A stretch of 64,000 nucleotides of DNA. Origin: Clostridium sp. 27_14. Lineage in GTDB: Bacteria > Bacillota > Clostridia > TANB77 > CAG-508. Below, piece by piece: positions 53,926 to 62,714 of the stretch (the first letter of the stretch is position 1; the number at the start of each line of letters is the position of its first letter). Below the pieces are notes generated by a model that was given only the letters and a program-made list of their open reading frames with translations, was not told the DNA's origin and made no database searches. The stretch spans positions 1,248 to 65,247 of the forward strand of contig MNRQ01000022.1 of NCBI GenBank assembly GCA_001916035.1, in the 5' to 3' direction. Position numbers and translations under genes: made by a program.

Positions 53926-56331
53926 TTAAAATTTATTAGAGCCACTAACGACTTCGGCATAATTTTTTAGTTTTTTGTAAACAAGGTCATTTACTGTACC
54001 AGAAGGGAAGTGACCATTTTTGTCTTTTTTACCAGCTGGTACTCCAGTTAAAACTTCTATTCCTTCTTCAATTGTAGAAATAGAGTAAATATGGAATTCA
54101 CCATTTTTTACAGCTTCTATAATATCATCAGATAATTGCAAATTATCTACATTTTGAATAGGAATCATAACTCCATGTGAGCCATCTAACCCACGCATTT
54201 TACAAATTTGGAAATATCCTTCGATTTTTTCATTGACTCCACCAATAGGTTGTATTTGACCTTTTTGATTTACAGAACCTGTTACAGCAATTGCTTGATT
54301 AATTGGTATACCAGATAGACTAGATAATAAACCATATAATTCTGTACTTGAAGCACTATCTCCATCTACTCCATTATATAATTGTTCAAAGCAGATACTG
54401 GCGGTTAAACATAATGGAATATCTTGTGCAAACATTTCTCCTAAATATCCAGTTAAAATTAAGACACCTTTTGAGTGTGATGAACCAGATAGGTCAACTT
54501 CTCGTTCTATATTTACAATACCGCTTTTACCGGTGTAAGTGTTTACAGTAATTTTTGCTGGTTTACCGAAAGTATAGTCCCCAACAGTTAAGACTGTTAA
54601 GCCGTTTAAAGTTCCTACTTTATAGCCTTCGGTATCAATTAATAATGAATGATTTTTTATCATTTCCATATATTTTGTGTCATATTTTTTTACACGATTG
54701 ATTTGTTCTTTTAGGGCTTTATCCATAAATTGGCTTGTGACTACTTTGGATCTTGATAGTTTTGCCCAAGTGGCAGCTTCACCAGCAATTTGAATTAAGT
54801 CATCAAATCTAGTAGATATTTTTGAGTGGCTACCAGCTAATTTTGAGGCATATTCAATTAATTTGCACATTGCACCTTTGTCTAAATGAGGTAAGTTATC
54901 ATGATCACAGAAACCATGTATAATTCGTGCTAATTTATTAGCGTTTTCAGTATTTAATGGTGCATCATCTTCAAATTCAACTTTAATTTTAAATAGTTTT
55001 TTAAAGTCGGAATCCATAGCTAAAAGTGTTTGATAAATTTGACTATTACCTATTAAAATGACTTTTAAATCTAATGGTATAGGTTCAGGTCTTAATGAAA
55101 TCATTACCATAGAAGAACGTTGTTCTGATGCAGCTTCTATACCAAGCTCTTTAACACGTAGAGCTTTTTTTAGGGCTTCATAACAAGCAGGGTTTGATAA
55201 TAAATCTTTTGCTTGGAAAATTATATATCCACCATTTGCTTGATGTAATAATCCTGGTTTTAACATGGTAAAATCAGTTTTTAATGCTCCATAATAGTTT
55301 TCATATTCTAATGCACCAAATATATTACTATATGAATAGTTAGAATCCATTATAACAGGTGTACCTTCTTTATTTGAATTATCAATAAATAAATTTACAC
55401 GATAATTTAGTGAAGGATCAGTTACTCTATTTGCAGGATTTCCAGGCTGATTTGGATTTTGAGCTTCTAATATTTTGTCTTCTTCTAAAAAGTATGATAC
55501 ATTTTTTAGAACATCTTGTTTAACATCATTTAAAAATGTGTTTATTTTTTTGTTACGTTTATATTTTGATTTTAAGAAATTTATGTGTGCACTGATTGTT
55601 AAAAGTGCGATATTTGATTGCCATTCTGAGATTTTTTTGTCTGATTGTCTTTCAATTTCTTTAATTTGTCCAATAACTGTCATAATTTGTTCTTGAACAA
55701 CAGCAGATTTACTTTCATATTCTTGTTTTATAGAGTCTTCTAATTTGTTAAATTCTTCTTCCTCAACTACTTTTCCATCAACTATAGGCATCATGTAAAT
55801 GCCGTTCTGAGAGGCTTTTACTTGAAAATCAAATTTTAGAGCATCTTTGTTTAGCTTTTCTAAAAGAGCAGAGCGTTTTTCTTCAAATCTTTGTTTTATA
55901 GATGCCTTTTCTTTTTCAAAGTCGTCGGCATTAAATGTTTTTTTAATATCTTTTTTAAATTCTTTTATAAATCCATCCATATTGTCTCTAAATTCTTTTC
56001 CTTGTCCGGCAGGTAAAGATACTGAGATAGGATTGTTTGGATTGTTAAAATTATAAATGTAACACCAGTCATTTGGAACTTTTTCTTTCTTTGAAATCTT
56101 GTCAAGGTAATTTTTGGTATACATTGTTTTTCCAACTCCACTTGGTCCTTCAATGTATAAGTTATAACCTTTTACATTTACTTGTAATCCAAATTCTAGT
56201 GCCTTAATTCCTCTATCTTGTCCAATTCCAGTTTGTATGTTTTCTAGTTCTTCTGTAGTATTAAAATTAAATAAATTTTCATTACATGTCATTTTTAAAT
56301 CTTTATAAGATAATTCATTTTTGCTTTTCAT
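53926..56331 (-). CDS. LonB-like ATP-dependent protease
   Basis: 801 residues, the archaeal/clostridial-type Lon-related protease (AAA_32 plus Lon protease domain). Walker A is EGPSGVGKTMY (about 61-71), and a coiled-coil insertion lies around 95-235. The C-terminal protease has the dyad Ser659 (GDSAS) and Lys702 (GVNEKI), 43 residues apart as in Lon. No membrane span is evident. It probably degrades misfolded or regulatory proteins. The ATG at 56331 follows GGAGGAAAAAACG; an upstream in-frame ATG at 56367 is less likely. Confidence 0.92.
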   Translation of the reverse strand: MKSKNELSYKDLKMTCNENLFNFNTTEELENIQTGIGQDRGIKALEFGLQVNVKGYNLYIEGPSGVGKTMYTKNYLDKISKKEKVPNDWCYIYNFNNPNNPISVSLPAGQGKEFRDNMDGFIKEFKKDIKKTFNADDFEKEKASIKQRFEEKRSALLEKLNKDALKFDFQVKASQNGIYMMPIVDGKVVEEEEFNKLEDSIKQEYESKSAVVQEQIMTVIGQIKEIERQSDKKISEWQSNIALLTISAHINFLKSKYKRNKKINTFLNDVKQDVLKNVSYFLEEDKILEAQNPNQPGNPANRVTDPSLNYRVNLFIDNSNKEGTPVIMDSNYSYSNIFGALEYENYYGALKTDFTMLKPGLLHQANGGYIIFQAKDLLSNPACYEALKKALRVKELGIEAASEQRSSMVMISLRPEPIPLDLKVILIGNSQIYQTLLAMDSDFKKLFKIKVEFEDDAPLNTENANKLARIIHGFCDHDNLPHLDKGAMCKLIEYASKLAGSHSKISTRFDDLIQIAGEAATWAKLSRSKVVTSQFMDKALKEQINRVKKYDTKYMEMIKNHSLLIDTEGYKVGTLNGLTVLTVGDYTFGKPAKITVNTYTGKSGIVNIEREVDLSGSSHSKGVLILTGYLGEMFAQDIPLCLTASICFEQLYNGVDGDSASSTELYGLLSSLSGIPINQAIAVTGSVNQKGQIQPIGGVNEKIEGYFQICKMRGLDGSHGVMIPIQNVDNLQLSDDIIEAVKNGEFHIYSISTIEEGIEVLTGVPAGKKDKNGHFPSGTVNDLVYKKLKNYAEVVSGSNKF

Positions 56332-56455
56332 TCGTTTTTTCCTCCATTTTTTCTTTATTATTCCCATTATTTTTTTTGATAAACTTATTTTATAGTATCT
56401 TTTTTAAAAAGTAAAGGAAAAAATAAAAAAAAGTAATGATTTGAAATGGAAGAAG

Positions 56456-56491
56456 AGGTGTTTTTTTACAGATGTTACCCAAAAAACACCT
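56456..56491. other. isolated 11-base-pair hairpin between divergent genes
   Basis: AGGTGTTTTTT and AAAAAACACCT flank a 14-base loop in the lonB-like/TetR intergenic region. It has no T-run for either gene's 3' end, as both genes read away from it. An operator or leader structure is possible. Confidence 0.45.
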
Positions 56492-56628
56492 GAACGCTTA
56501 GTACAAAACTTATTTAAAGTATTGCAATATTTGATAAATAAAGATATAATAAGAAAAAATTGTGTGAATGAGTAAAAATACTATTTTAAAAGTGAATTTT
56601 TGTGTTTTACGAAAGGAATGTGATAAAA

Positions 56629-57198
56629 ATGAATAAGACCAAAAGAAAAATTTTTGAGACTTCTATGAAATTATTTGCTGAAAAAGGTTATGATGCAACA
56701 AGCATAGAAGAAATTACTGCAACAGTGGGAGTAGCAAAAGGAACATTATATTATCATTTTTCTAGTAAAGAAGAAATTTTTAATTTTTTGATTGAAGAAG
56801 GGATAAAACTTTTACAAAATAGTATTTATATAAAAACATCAAAATACACTAATTATATAGATAAAATCAAGGCAATAGTTTTAATAGAAATAAAAATTGT
56901 TCAAAAATATGAGAATTTAATAACTATATTATTAAGCCAATTTTATGGTAAAGAATCAAGAAATCAAAAATGCCAAATGCATGTTTATGAGTATATAGAA
57001 CAAATAGAGCAAATAGTAAGAGAAGGTATAAATAAAGGAGAAATAAAGCAGGGAGAACCTAAAGCGATGGCCTCTGAAATTTATGGATTAATATGTTCTA
57101 CATTAGTATATAAATTGCGTAATCAAGATACGTTTGATGTTACAAATATTTATAAAGAGTTTGAGAAAACTGTAATTGAGGGATTAAAAGGAAAATAG
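56629..57198 (+). CDS. TetR family transcriptional regulator
   Basis: 189 residues. The N-terminal HTH (about 5-50) has KIFETSMKLFAEKGYDATSIEEI and GVAKGTLYYHFSSKEEIF. The ligand domain is helical. It lies 19 bases upstream of an acyl-CoA synthetase gene, so it is probably co-transcribed with and regulates it, perhaps sensing a fatty acyl compound (inference by analogy with FadR-type TetRs). CGAAAGGAATGTG precedes the ATG at 56629. Confidence 0.9.
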   Translation: MNKTKRKIFETSMKLFAEKGYDATSIEEITATVGVAKGTLYYHFSSKEEIFNFLIEEGIKLLQNSIYIKTSKYTNYIDKIKAIVLIEIKIVQKYENLITILLSQFYGKESRNQKCQMHVYEYIEQIEQIVREGINKGEIKQGEPKAMASEIYGLICSTLVYKLRNQDTFDVTNIYKEFEKTVIEGLKGK

Positions 57199-57217
57199 AA
57201 AGGGAATGTGATAAAAA

Positions 57218-58933
57218 ATGAGAAAGCCAATACATGAATTTGACAAATTTACAGATTTAAAAGATATGCTAAAGATATCTGGAGAGAAGTATGGTGATAG
57301 ACCAGCATATATGTTAAGAACTGATAAAAAAGGAGAGTTTAAAACAATTACTCATAAAGAATTTAGAGATCAAATAAATGAATTAGGTACAAAATTGATA
57401 GAGATGGGGCTAAAGGGTAAACGTATAGCAGTAATTGGAGAGAATCGCTATGAATGGGGTGTAGCATATTTAGCAATAGTTACTGGAACGGGTATAGTTG
57501 TACCTTTGGATAAAGCATTACCAGAAAATGAAATTGAAAGTTTAATAATTCGTTCAGAGGTAGAGGCAATTTTTTATTCAAAAAAATATGATGATGTTAT
57601 GGCTAAAATTCAAGAAAAAGGAAATACAAATTTGCGTTATTATATTTCTATGGATATAAAGGAAAATGAAGAAAATGTTTATTCTATGGAAAAACTTATA
57701 AAAGAAGGAAAGGAATTACTAGAAAAAGGAAATAGAGAATTTTTAGATGCTAAAATAAATCCAGAAGAAATGCAAATTATGTTATTTACATCTGGAACAA
57801 CATCAATGTCAAAAGCTGTAAAGTTATCACATAAAAATATAGTAAGTAATTTAATGGATATAACATCTGTGATTAAGTTACATGAAAAAGATGTAATGTT
57901 ATCGTTTTTACCTTTACATCATACGTTTGAATCAACAGTGGGATTTTTGTATCCAATATCAAAAGGGTGCAAGATTACATTTTGCGATGGAATTAGACAT
58001 ATTGCAGAAAATATAAAAGAATATAAAATAACAGCCATGATTTCCGTGCCTGCTCTTTATGAAGGAATATATAAACAAGTTGTAAAGGCTATAAAAAAAC
58101 AAGGAAAATGGGAAAAAGTACAAAAAGGTATAAAAATTAGTAATACTTTAAGAAAAATAGGAATTGATATTAGAGCAAAATTGTTTAAAGAAATACATCA
58201 ATCTTTGGGTGAAGATTTAAGATTAATGGTAGCAGGTGGAGCAGCATTAGATCCAGAAATAGAAAAAGGTTATACAGATTTAGGATTTTGTGTATATCAG
58301 GGTTATGGGTTGACAGAAACATCACCAGTTATAGCAGCAGAAGATGATAAATATAGAAGATTAGGATCAATAGGAAAGGCATTTCCAAGTGTTGATGTGA
58401 AAATATTTGAACCAAATGAAGATGGTATAGGGGAATTAATAGCAAAGGCACCATCTGTAATGTTAGGTTATTACAATAATGAAGAAGCTACAAAGGAAGC
58501 TATTGATGAACAAGGTTGGTTCCATACAGGTGATTTGGCAAAAATAGATAAAGATGGATATATTTTTATAACAGGAAGAAAAAAATATGTAATAGTATTG
58601 CAAAATGGAAAAAATATTTTTCCAGAAGAATTAGAGGCACTTATAAATAAAATTGAAGGAGTTAAGGAAAGTTTTGTTTATGGTAGACCTGATGGAAGTG
58701 GGGATTATAAAATTTGTGCTAAAATTGTTTATGATAAAGATATAGTAAAAGAAATTTATAATGTTGAAAATGTAGAAGATATAAAAGAAACAATTTGGCA
58801 AGAAGTTAAAAAGATGAATAAGGAAATGCCTGCATATAAATATGTAAGAGATATTGTTGTAACAGACAAAGAGCTTATTAAAACAACAACTCAAAAAATA
58901 AAGAGACATGAAGAAATGAAAACGGTAATATAA
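57218..58933 (+). CDS. long-chain acyl-CoA synthetase-like AMP-binding enzyme
   Basis: 571 residues of the ANL superfamily, activating a carboxylic acid through an acyl-adenylate. The P-loop is MLFTSGTTSMSKAVKLSH (about 188-205). The adenine motif is GYGLTETSP (about 363-371), the hinge is HTGDLAKIDKDGYIFITGRKK (about 433-453), and the catalytic Lys is near the C-terminus (TTTQKIKRHE). It resembles bacterial FadD/long-chain ligases more than acetyl-CoA synthetase. The chain length is not known. AGAAAGGGAATGTG precedes the ATG. Confidence 0.88.
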   Translation: MRKPIHEFDKFTDLKDMLKISGEKYGDRPAYMLRTDKKGEFKTITHKEFRDQINELGTKLIEMGLKGKRIAVIGENRYEWGVAYLAIVTGTGIVVPLDKALPENEIESLIIRSEVEAIFYSKKYDDVMAKIQEKGNTNLRYYISMDIKENEENVYSMEKLIKEGKELLEKGNREFLDAKINPEEMQIMLFTSGTTSMSKAVKLSHKNIVSNLMDITSVIKLHEKDVMLSFLPLHHTFESTVGFLYPISKGCKITFCDGIRHIAENIKEYKITAMISVPALYEGIYKQVVKAIKKQGKWEKVQKGIKISNTLRKIGIDIRAKLFKEIHQSLGEDLRLMVAGGAALDPEIEKGYTDLGFCVYQGYGLTETSPVIAAEDDKYRRLGSIGKAFPSVDVKIFEPNEDGIGELIAKAPSVMLGYYNNEEATKEAIDEQGWFHTGDLAKIDKDGYIFITGRKKYVIVLQNGKNIFPEELEALINKIEGVKESFVYGRPDGSGDYKICAKIVYDKDIVKEIYNVENVEDIKETIWQEVKKMNKEMPAYKYVRDIVVTDKELIKTTTQKIKRHEEMKTVI

Positions 58934-58948
58934 TTTGTATAATAATAA

Positions 58949-59001
58949 ACGGAGTTTAAAGTGTTGAGATAAAGGTAAATACTATTAAAGTCCGTTTTTA
59001 T
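58949..59001 (+). repeat. R1 module c remnant
   Basis: ACGGAGTTTAAAGTGTT and ATTAAAGTCCGTTTTTAT match the inverted ends of module c with a changed GGAC/GTCC core (CGGA/TCCG keeps pairing). It follows the acyl-CoA synthetase stop and, with its T-rich end, could act as its terminator. Confidence 0.55.
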
Positions 59002-59013
59002 AGTTTACATGAT

Positions 59014-59052
59014 GTAACATTTTTGTAATATTACTGTAATAAAAATGTAAAC
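59014..59052. other. A+T-rich palindrome
   Basis: GTAACATTTTTGTAAT and GTAATAAAAATGTAAAC are imperfect inverses. It lies upstream of the likely promoter (TTGTAG at 59072 and TATAAT at 59095) of the 59155 gene, a possible operator position. Confidence 0.4.
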
Positions 59053-59154
59053 AAAAAAGTCTTTTAGGTACTTGTAGTTTTTTGTAAATTCATGTATAAT
59101 AAATGTTGTAAGAATAATAAGCGTTTAAGCGTAGGATGAAGGAGGTTGTTTACA

Positions 59155-60138
59155 TTGTCTAGATCTGGCATAGTAAACGTGAGTATGGTAATCACGGAAG
59201 AAAAAATTTTATCAAATATAGATAAAGTTCAAAAATTAATAAATCCAAACAGTAAAAAACAAATAGTACAATTAGAAGAAGATACATATTTTAAAGACTT
59301 AGTAGAATCAATAAAAACATATTTAAACGAATATCCTAAAAAGAAGAATTTTCCAAGCAGTGTATACAATGCTGCTTACGGACTAGTTGAATATGCAACA
59401 AATCAATTTGAAGAAAATACAAAGAAAATAGAAGAATTAATTAGACAAAGAGAACAAAATATAGCTTTAGCTGGACAATTAAAAGAACTGATAGAAACTG
59501 TTCAAAATAAAGAAGAAGATTGGAAAGAGCAAGTAAAAGAGGCAGAAGATACTTTTTCAGAAGATATTACAGAAACTTTAATGGTTTTAGGAAAAACAAA
59601 AACAGAAACTTCTCAAAATTATCAAGATGCAATGAAATTATTACATGCACGTGTTAATAATTTAGAATCAAATTTGCATATTGAAATAGATATGGAAAGA
59701 ATAGAAGATAGATCAAAAGCTCTAAGTTATATAGGAATAGAAGTGGCAGATGCTTTAAAATCAATTCCTACACCAGTTGATATAACAGAGCAAGAAACAG
59801 TAGTAGAGCAAACAGAAAATGTTGAACAAGTTGAACAAATAGAAGAAATTCAAGAACAACCAGTTGAAAAAATAAAAACTGCTAAGACTAAAAAATCTAA
59901 AAAGGCAGAAAATGTACAAAAGATTGAAGAAAATACACAAGAACAAACAGAAAATGTTGAACAACAAGCTGAACAAGTTCAAGTTATTGAAGAACAACAA
60001 GTTGAAAAAACTAAAAAACCTTCTTTATGGCAAAGATTTAAAAATAGTAAATTTGTTAGAACTATTAAATATGTAATGAAAATTAGAGTAGTTTTAGATT
60101 ATCCAGCTTTACCAGAGGGTAGAGGAGAAAATAATTAA
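59155..60138 (+). CDS. coiled-coil protein of unknown function
   Basis: About 327 residues from TTG 59155 (AAGGAGG nine bases before); TTG 59146 and ATG 59182 are alternatives. The N-terminal ~200 residues are helical and partly coiled coil (NQFEENTKKIEELIRQREQN, then LIETVQNKEEDWKEQ). Residues ~205-290 are a Glu/Gln/Val-rich low-complexity linker with repeated QTENVEQ-like units. The C-terminus is basic (LWQRFKNSKFVRTIKYVMK), possibly amphipathic and membrane-associating. No signal peptide is present. I do not recognise the family. Confidence 0.7.
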   Translation: MSRSGIVNVSMVITEEKILSNIDKVQKLINPNSKKQIVQLEEDTYFKDLVESIKTYLNEYPKKKNFPSSVYNAAYGLVEYATNQFEENTKKIEELIRQREQNIALAGQLKELIETVQNKEEDWKEQVKEAEDTFSEDITETLMVLGKTKTETSQNYQDAMKLLHARVNNLESNLHIEIDMERIEDRSKALSYIGIEVADALKSIPTPVDITEQETVVEQTENVEQVEQIEEIQEQPVEKIKTAKTKKSKKAENVQKIEENTQEQTENVEQQAEQVQVIEEQQVEKTKKPSLWQRFKNSKFVRTIKYVMKIRVVLDYPALPEGRGENN

Positions 60139-60157
60139 TATATATAAATGTGAATAG

Positions 60158-60190
60158 CCACTAGTATTAGTAAAGAACTAATATTAGTGG
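60158..60190. terminator. bidirectional terminator
   Basis: CCACTAGTATTAGT/ACTAATATTAGTGG, 14 base pairs with one mismatch, between the convergent 59155 and 60250 genes. Confidence 0.72.
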
Positions 60191-60249
60191 TATTTGTTTA
60201 GAAAAGTCTTTTGAGTTTTTATAATATTAATAAAATGATGAGATGTTTT

Positions 60250-60528
60250 CTAATATGGAAATCTTTCGTATAAATATTTGATAATATCATCTGCATTATG
60301 TTCGGTTACATGTAAATAGATGTCTTTGTCTAAGGAAATCCACATGTTTAAAGAATAGTTGTCAATATTGTCTATATATGTTCCGATTATTTCTGCCATT
60401 TCTACTGGATTGGCATATTGTTTATTCCATTTTAATGCAGTGTTTAATTCTAAGTTTGTGTTGTAGAAATGGCTTAAAAATTTATTGACTTCTCCTGGTT
60501 TTTCACTAAATAAGTTGACAGTAATCAT
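60250..60528 (-). CDS. small protein of unknown function
   Basis: 92 residues, MITVNLFSEKPGEVNKFLSH then WISLDKDIYLHVTEHNADDI. It has no membrane span or cysteine motif and is probably a small alpha/beta protein. I do not recognise the family. ATG 60528 follows ATGGGAG at a proper distance; the in-frame ATG at 60543 overlaps that site. It is a single gene between a terminator and an R1 element. Confidence 0.65.
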   Translation of the reverse strand: MITVNLFSEKPGEVNKFLSHFYNTNLELNTALKWNKQYANPVEMAEIIGTYIDNIDNYSLNMWISLDKDIYLHVTEHNADDIIKYLYERFPY

Positions 60529-60596
60529 ATTATATACTCCCATTATTTTTCTTTTTTATAGTATGTCCAATATGAAGAAAAATATAACAAAAAATA

Positions 60597-60704
60597 ACCA
60601 TACACAGAAAATTTATGAAATAAATTTTTTGTGTATGGACAAAGACGTGGACTTTAAAATGTTTTAAATGAGAGCAAATGTTATTAATGTTTGCATCTTT
60701 GTTC
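60597..60704 (+). repeat. R1 dispersed palindromic element, last copy
   Basis: Modules b and c without module a. Module b is extended to a long hairpin, CCATACACAGAAAATTTAT against ATAAATTTTTTGTGTATGG, in which both arms differ from the usual GAAATTTGC yet still pair. Module c follows with GACAAAGACGTGGAC and ATGTTTGCATCTTTGTTC. It lies at the 3' end of the Nudix gene. Confidence 0.8.
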
Positions 60705-60719
60705 GTGATGTTTTATATG

Positions 60720-61562
60720 TTATTGCTGGATATTGTTATTATTTTTGTATTGAAATAATACAGAAGGTCGATGACCTTTACCGGTTAACATTTTATCGGT
60801 TTTTTCAACTTTGTTTGCAATAATTCTTCTAAATGCGGGAGCTAATAATTTTTCTCCTAGAATTACTTCATAAACGTCTTGAAGTTCACCTAGTGTAAAA
60901 TATTTAGGCATCATATTAAATACAATATCAGTATAATTTATTTTATTTCGTAGTCTTTCAATTCCTGTTAATATTACTTTTGGGTGATCAAAGGCAATAT
61001 TTTCATTTTTCAAGATTGAAAAAGAGTACTGATTAGTGGTTTTTTGTATTATATTTTTTTGGATTGAAAAATTTATTGTTTCGTTACCATTATTTAAAGT
61101 GATGTTTACAATATTATTTACTTCTGTAAATTCAGTAATATCAAACCATGATGCATTTTGACTAATGTTATTTTCTAATTTGTTTTTGTCAACTAGTGAC
61201 ATATATGCGGTTGAAACAACACGTGTTCTTGGATCTCTTTTTATATCATCAAAAGTATATAGCTGTTCTAAATATATGTTGGATAAATTAGTTTCCTTTT
61301 TTAGAATTCTTTTTGCACATTCATCAAGAGTTTCATTTTTTGGATTTACAAATCCACCTGGTAAACACCATTTGCCTTTAAATGGAAAATCATCTCTTTT
61401 GACAAGTAAAATACTAATCATTTTTGTACTTGTTTTTCTATAATTTATTGAATCTTTGCTTGATACACTAATTAATAATATGTCAGATGTCATGCTAAGT
61501 CTGTCAAATTTTGTTATGTCATAGTTTTCTAAAAATTCTTTTTCATTATTATATTCTTTCAT
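60720..61562 (-). CDS. NrtR-like regulator: degenerate Nudix domain plus winged helix
   Basis: About 280 residues. The Nudix domain (about 25-165) has KGKWCLPGGFVNPKNETLDE, but the Nudix box is degenerate: one extra residue before the Glu, and the RExxEE core reads RILKKE. This fits a non-hydrolysing sensor. The C-terminal ~80 residues (DIVFNMMPKYFTLGELQDVYE and APAFRRIIANKV) match the winged-helix of NrtR-type regulators, which bind ADP-ribose or related ligands. ATG 61562 fits AAGAAAGGA; ATG 61574 is adjacent to it. It is divergent from the two radical SAM genes it may control. Confidence 0.85.
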   Translation of the reverse strand: MKEYNNEKEFLENYDITKFDRLSMTSDILLISVSSKDSINYRKTSTKMISILLVKRDDFPFKGKWCLPGGFVNPKNETLDECAKRILKKETNLSNIYLEQLYTFDDIKRDPRTRVVSTAYMSLVDKNKLENNISQNASWFDITEFTEVNNIVNITLNNGNETINFSIQKNIIQKTTNQYSFSILKNENIAFDHPKVILTGIERLRNKINYTDIVFNMMPKYFTLGELQDVYEVILGEKLLAPAFRRIIANKVEKTDKMLTGKGHRPSVLFQYKNNNNIQQ

Positions 61563-61736
61563 AGTAATTTTCATTCCTTTCTTGTTTTGTTCAAAGGCGT
61601 ATATAGTATTTTTTTGAATTTGTTTCTTTTTATAAATACTTATTAGCATTATATAAAAAACAAAAGAATTGGTCAAGTTTTAAAGAAAAAAGAATGTGTT
61701 AATTATAATTTTTATTTTTAATTTTTAGAAAAATAC

Positions 61737-61765
61737 TTGACAAATATAAATGTTTTTATTAGAAT
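61737..61765 (+). promoter_or_regulatory. promoter of the twin radical SAM genes
   Basis: TTGACA (61737-61742), 17 bases, TAGAAT (61760-61765), 49 bases before the first radical SAM start, in the divergent region shared with the Nudix regulator. A+T-rich inverted segments around it (AATGTTAATATC...) could hold the operator, but I cannot define one. Confidence 0.7.
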
Positions 61766-61814
61766 GTTAATATCAAAATATAAATAACAATGAAATCAAA
61801 AGGAAGTGTTGTAT

Positions 61815-62714
61815 ATGGAAAAGAAAGAAAAGATAAGATTAAAGCCTTCTCAAAATAGCATTTGTGGAAGTAGTTATAATTTGCTAAATGTTAAATTATT
61901 AAATGGTTGTAATGGAAAATGTGAATTTTGTATTGCTGCTGGTACACCAGTAAAAAAATCAGCAGATGCACAAAGATTTATTGATACTGCTAATTCAATG
62001 ACGAAATTTTCAAAGGTTGATATTTTAGGTGGAGAGCCAACTTTATATCCTAACTTACTTGAGATATTAAAAGGAATTAGACCATATAAAGATGATATAG
62101 GTATAATTAGTAATGGTTCTAATTTGAAAAGGATTAAAGAGTGTCTACCATATTTGGATACAGTGACTTTAAGTATTCATTCTTTTGATTATAGTAAAAA
62201 TTCAACAGGTATATGTATTAATGAAGAAGAATTGAGAGATTTGAATAAGAACAAAGGAAATGTTGAAACTATATCAACTGTTGTTATTACAAAAGAAACG
62301 GTTTCTAATTTAGAAGAAATAAAGGATTATGCTAAAAAAGCTAAAGAATTAGGTTTTTCAGCAATTAAATTGATGGAATTAGTTACATCAAATGAGAATA
62401 TTGATTTTATTGATTTACAGGATTTATTGATAAAATTTGGTATTCATCAAAAAAATGCTACATTAAAAGGTTGTTTTTTTGAATTACCAGAGTTATCAGA
62501 GTATTTAGGAATAAAAACTTATATAAAATTATGTTGTCCATTTAATAATGTATTTAAAGCAAAAAGTTTTGGAATACCAGATATTGAATATCAACATGAT
62601 TATATGAATGTTATTCAACCAGATTGTTCAGTAACTGATAGTTGGATATATGATTTATTTGATAATAAAATTTTGAATGGAGATGATGTAAATGTCAATT
62701 ACCTTAAGAAGTAA
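61815..62714 (+). CDS. radical SAM enzyme, first of a tandem pair
   Basis: About 299 residues. Cluster motif is CNGKCEFC (CxxxCxxC, about 33-40), then VDILGGEPTLYPNLLEIL (the GGE SAM site, about 69-86). The C-terminal part has additional Cys in GCFFELPEL, KLCCPF and PDCSVTD, which may bind a second cluster or substrate. The protein is clearly related to its neighbour: IDLQDLLIKFG, GCFFELPELSEYLGIKTYIK. The substrate is unknown. ATG 61815 follows AGGAAGTG. The end overlaps the next gene by 23 bases. Confidence 0.82.
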   Translation: MEKKEKIRLKPSQNSICGSSYNLLNVKLLNGCNGKCEFCIAAGTPVKKSADAQRFIDTANSMTKFSKVDILGGEPTLYPNLLEILKGIRPYKDDIGIISNGSNLKRIKECLPYLDTVTLSIHSFDYSKNSTGICINEEELRDLNKNKGNVETISTVVITKETVSNLEEIKDYAKKAKELGFSAIKLMELVTSNENIDFIDLQDLLIKFGIHQKNATLKGCFFELPELSEYLGIKTYIKLCCPFNNVFKAKSFGIPDIEYQHDYMNVIQPDCSVTDSWIYDLFDNKILNGDDVNVNYLKK

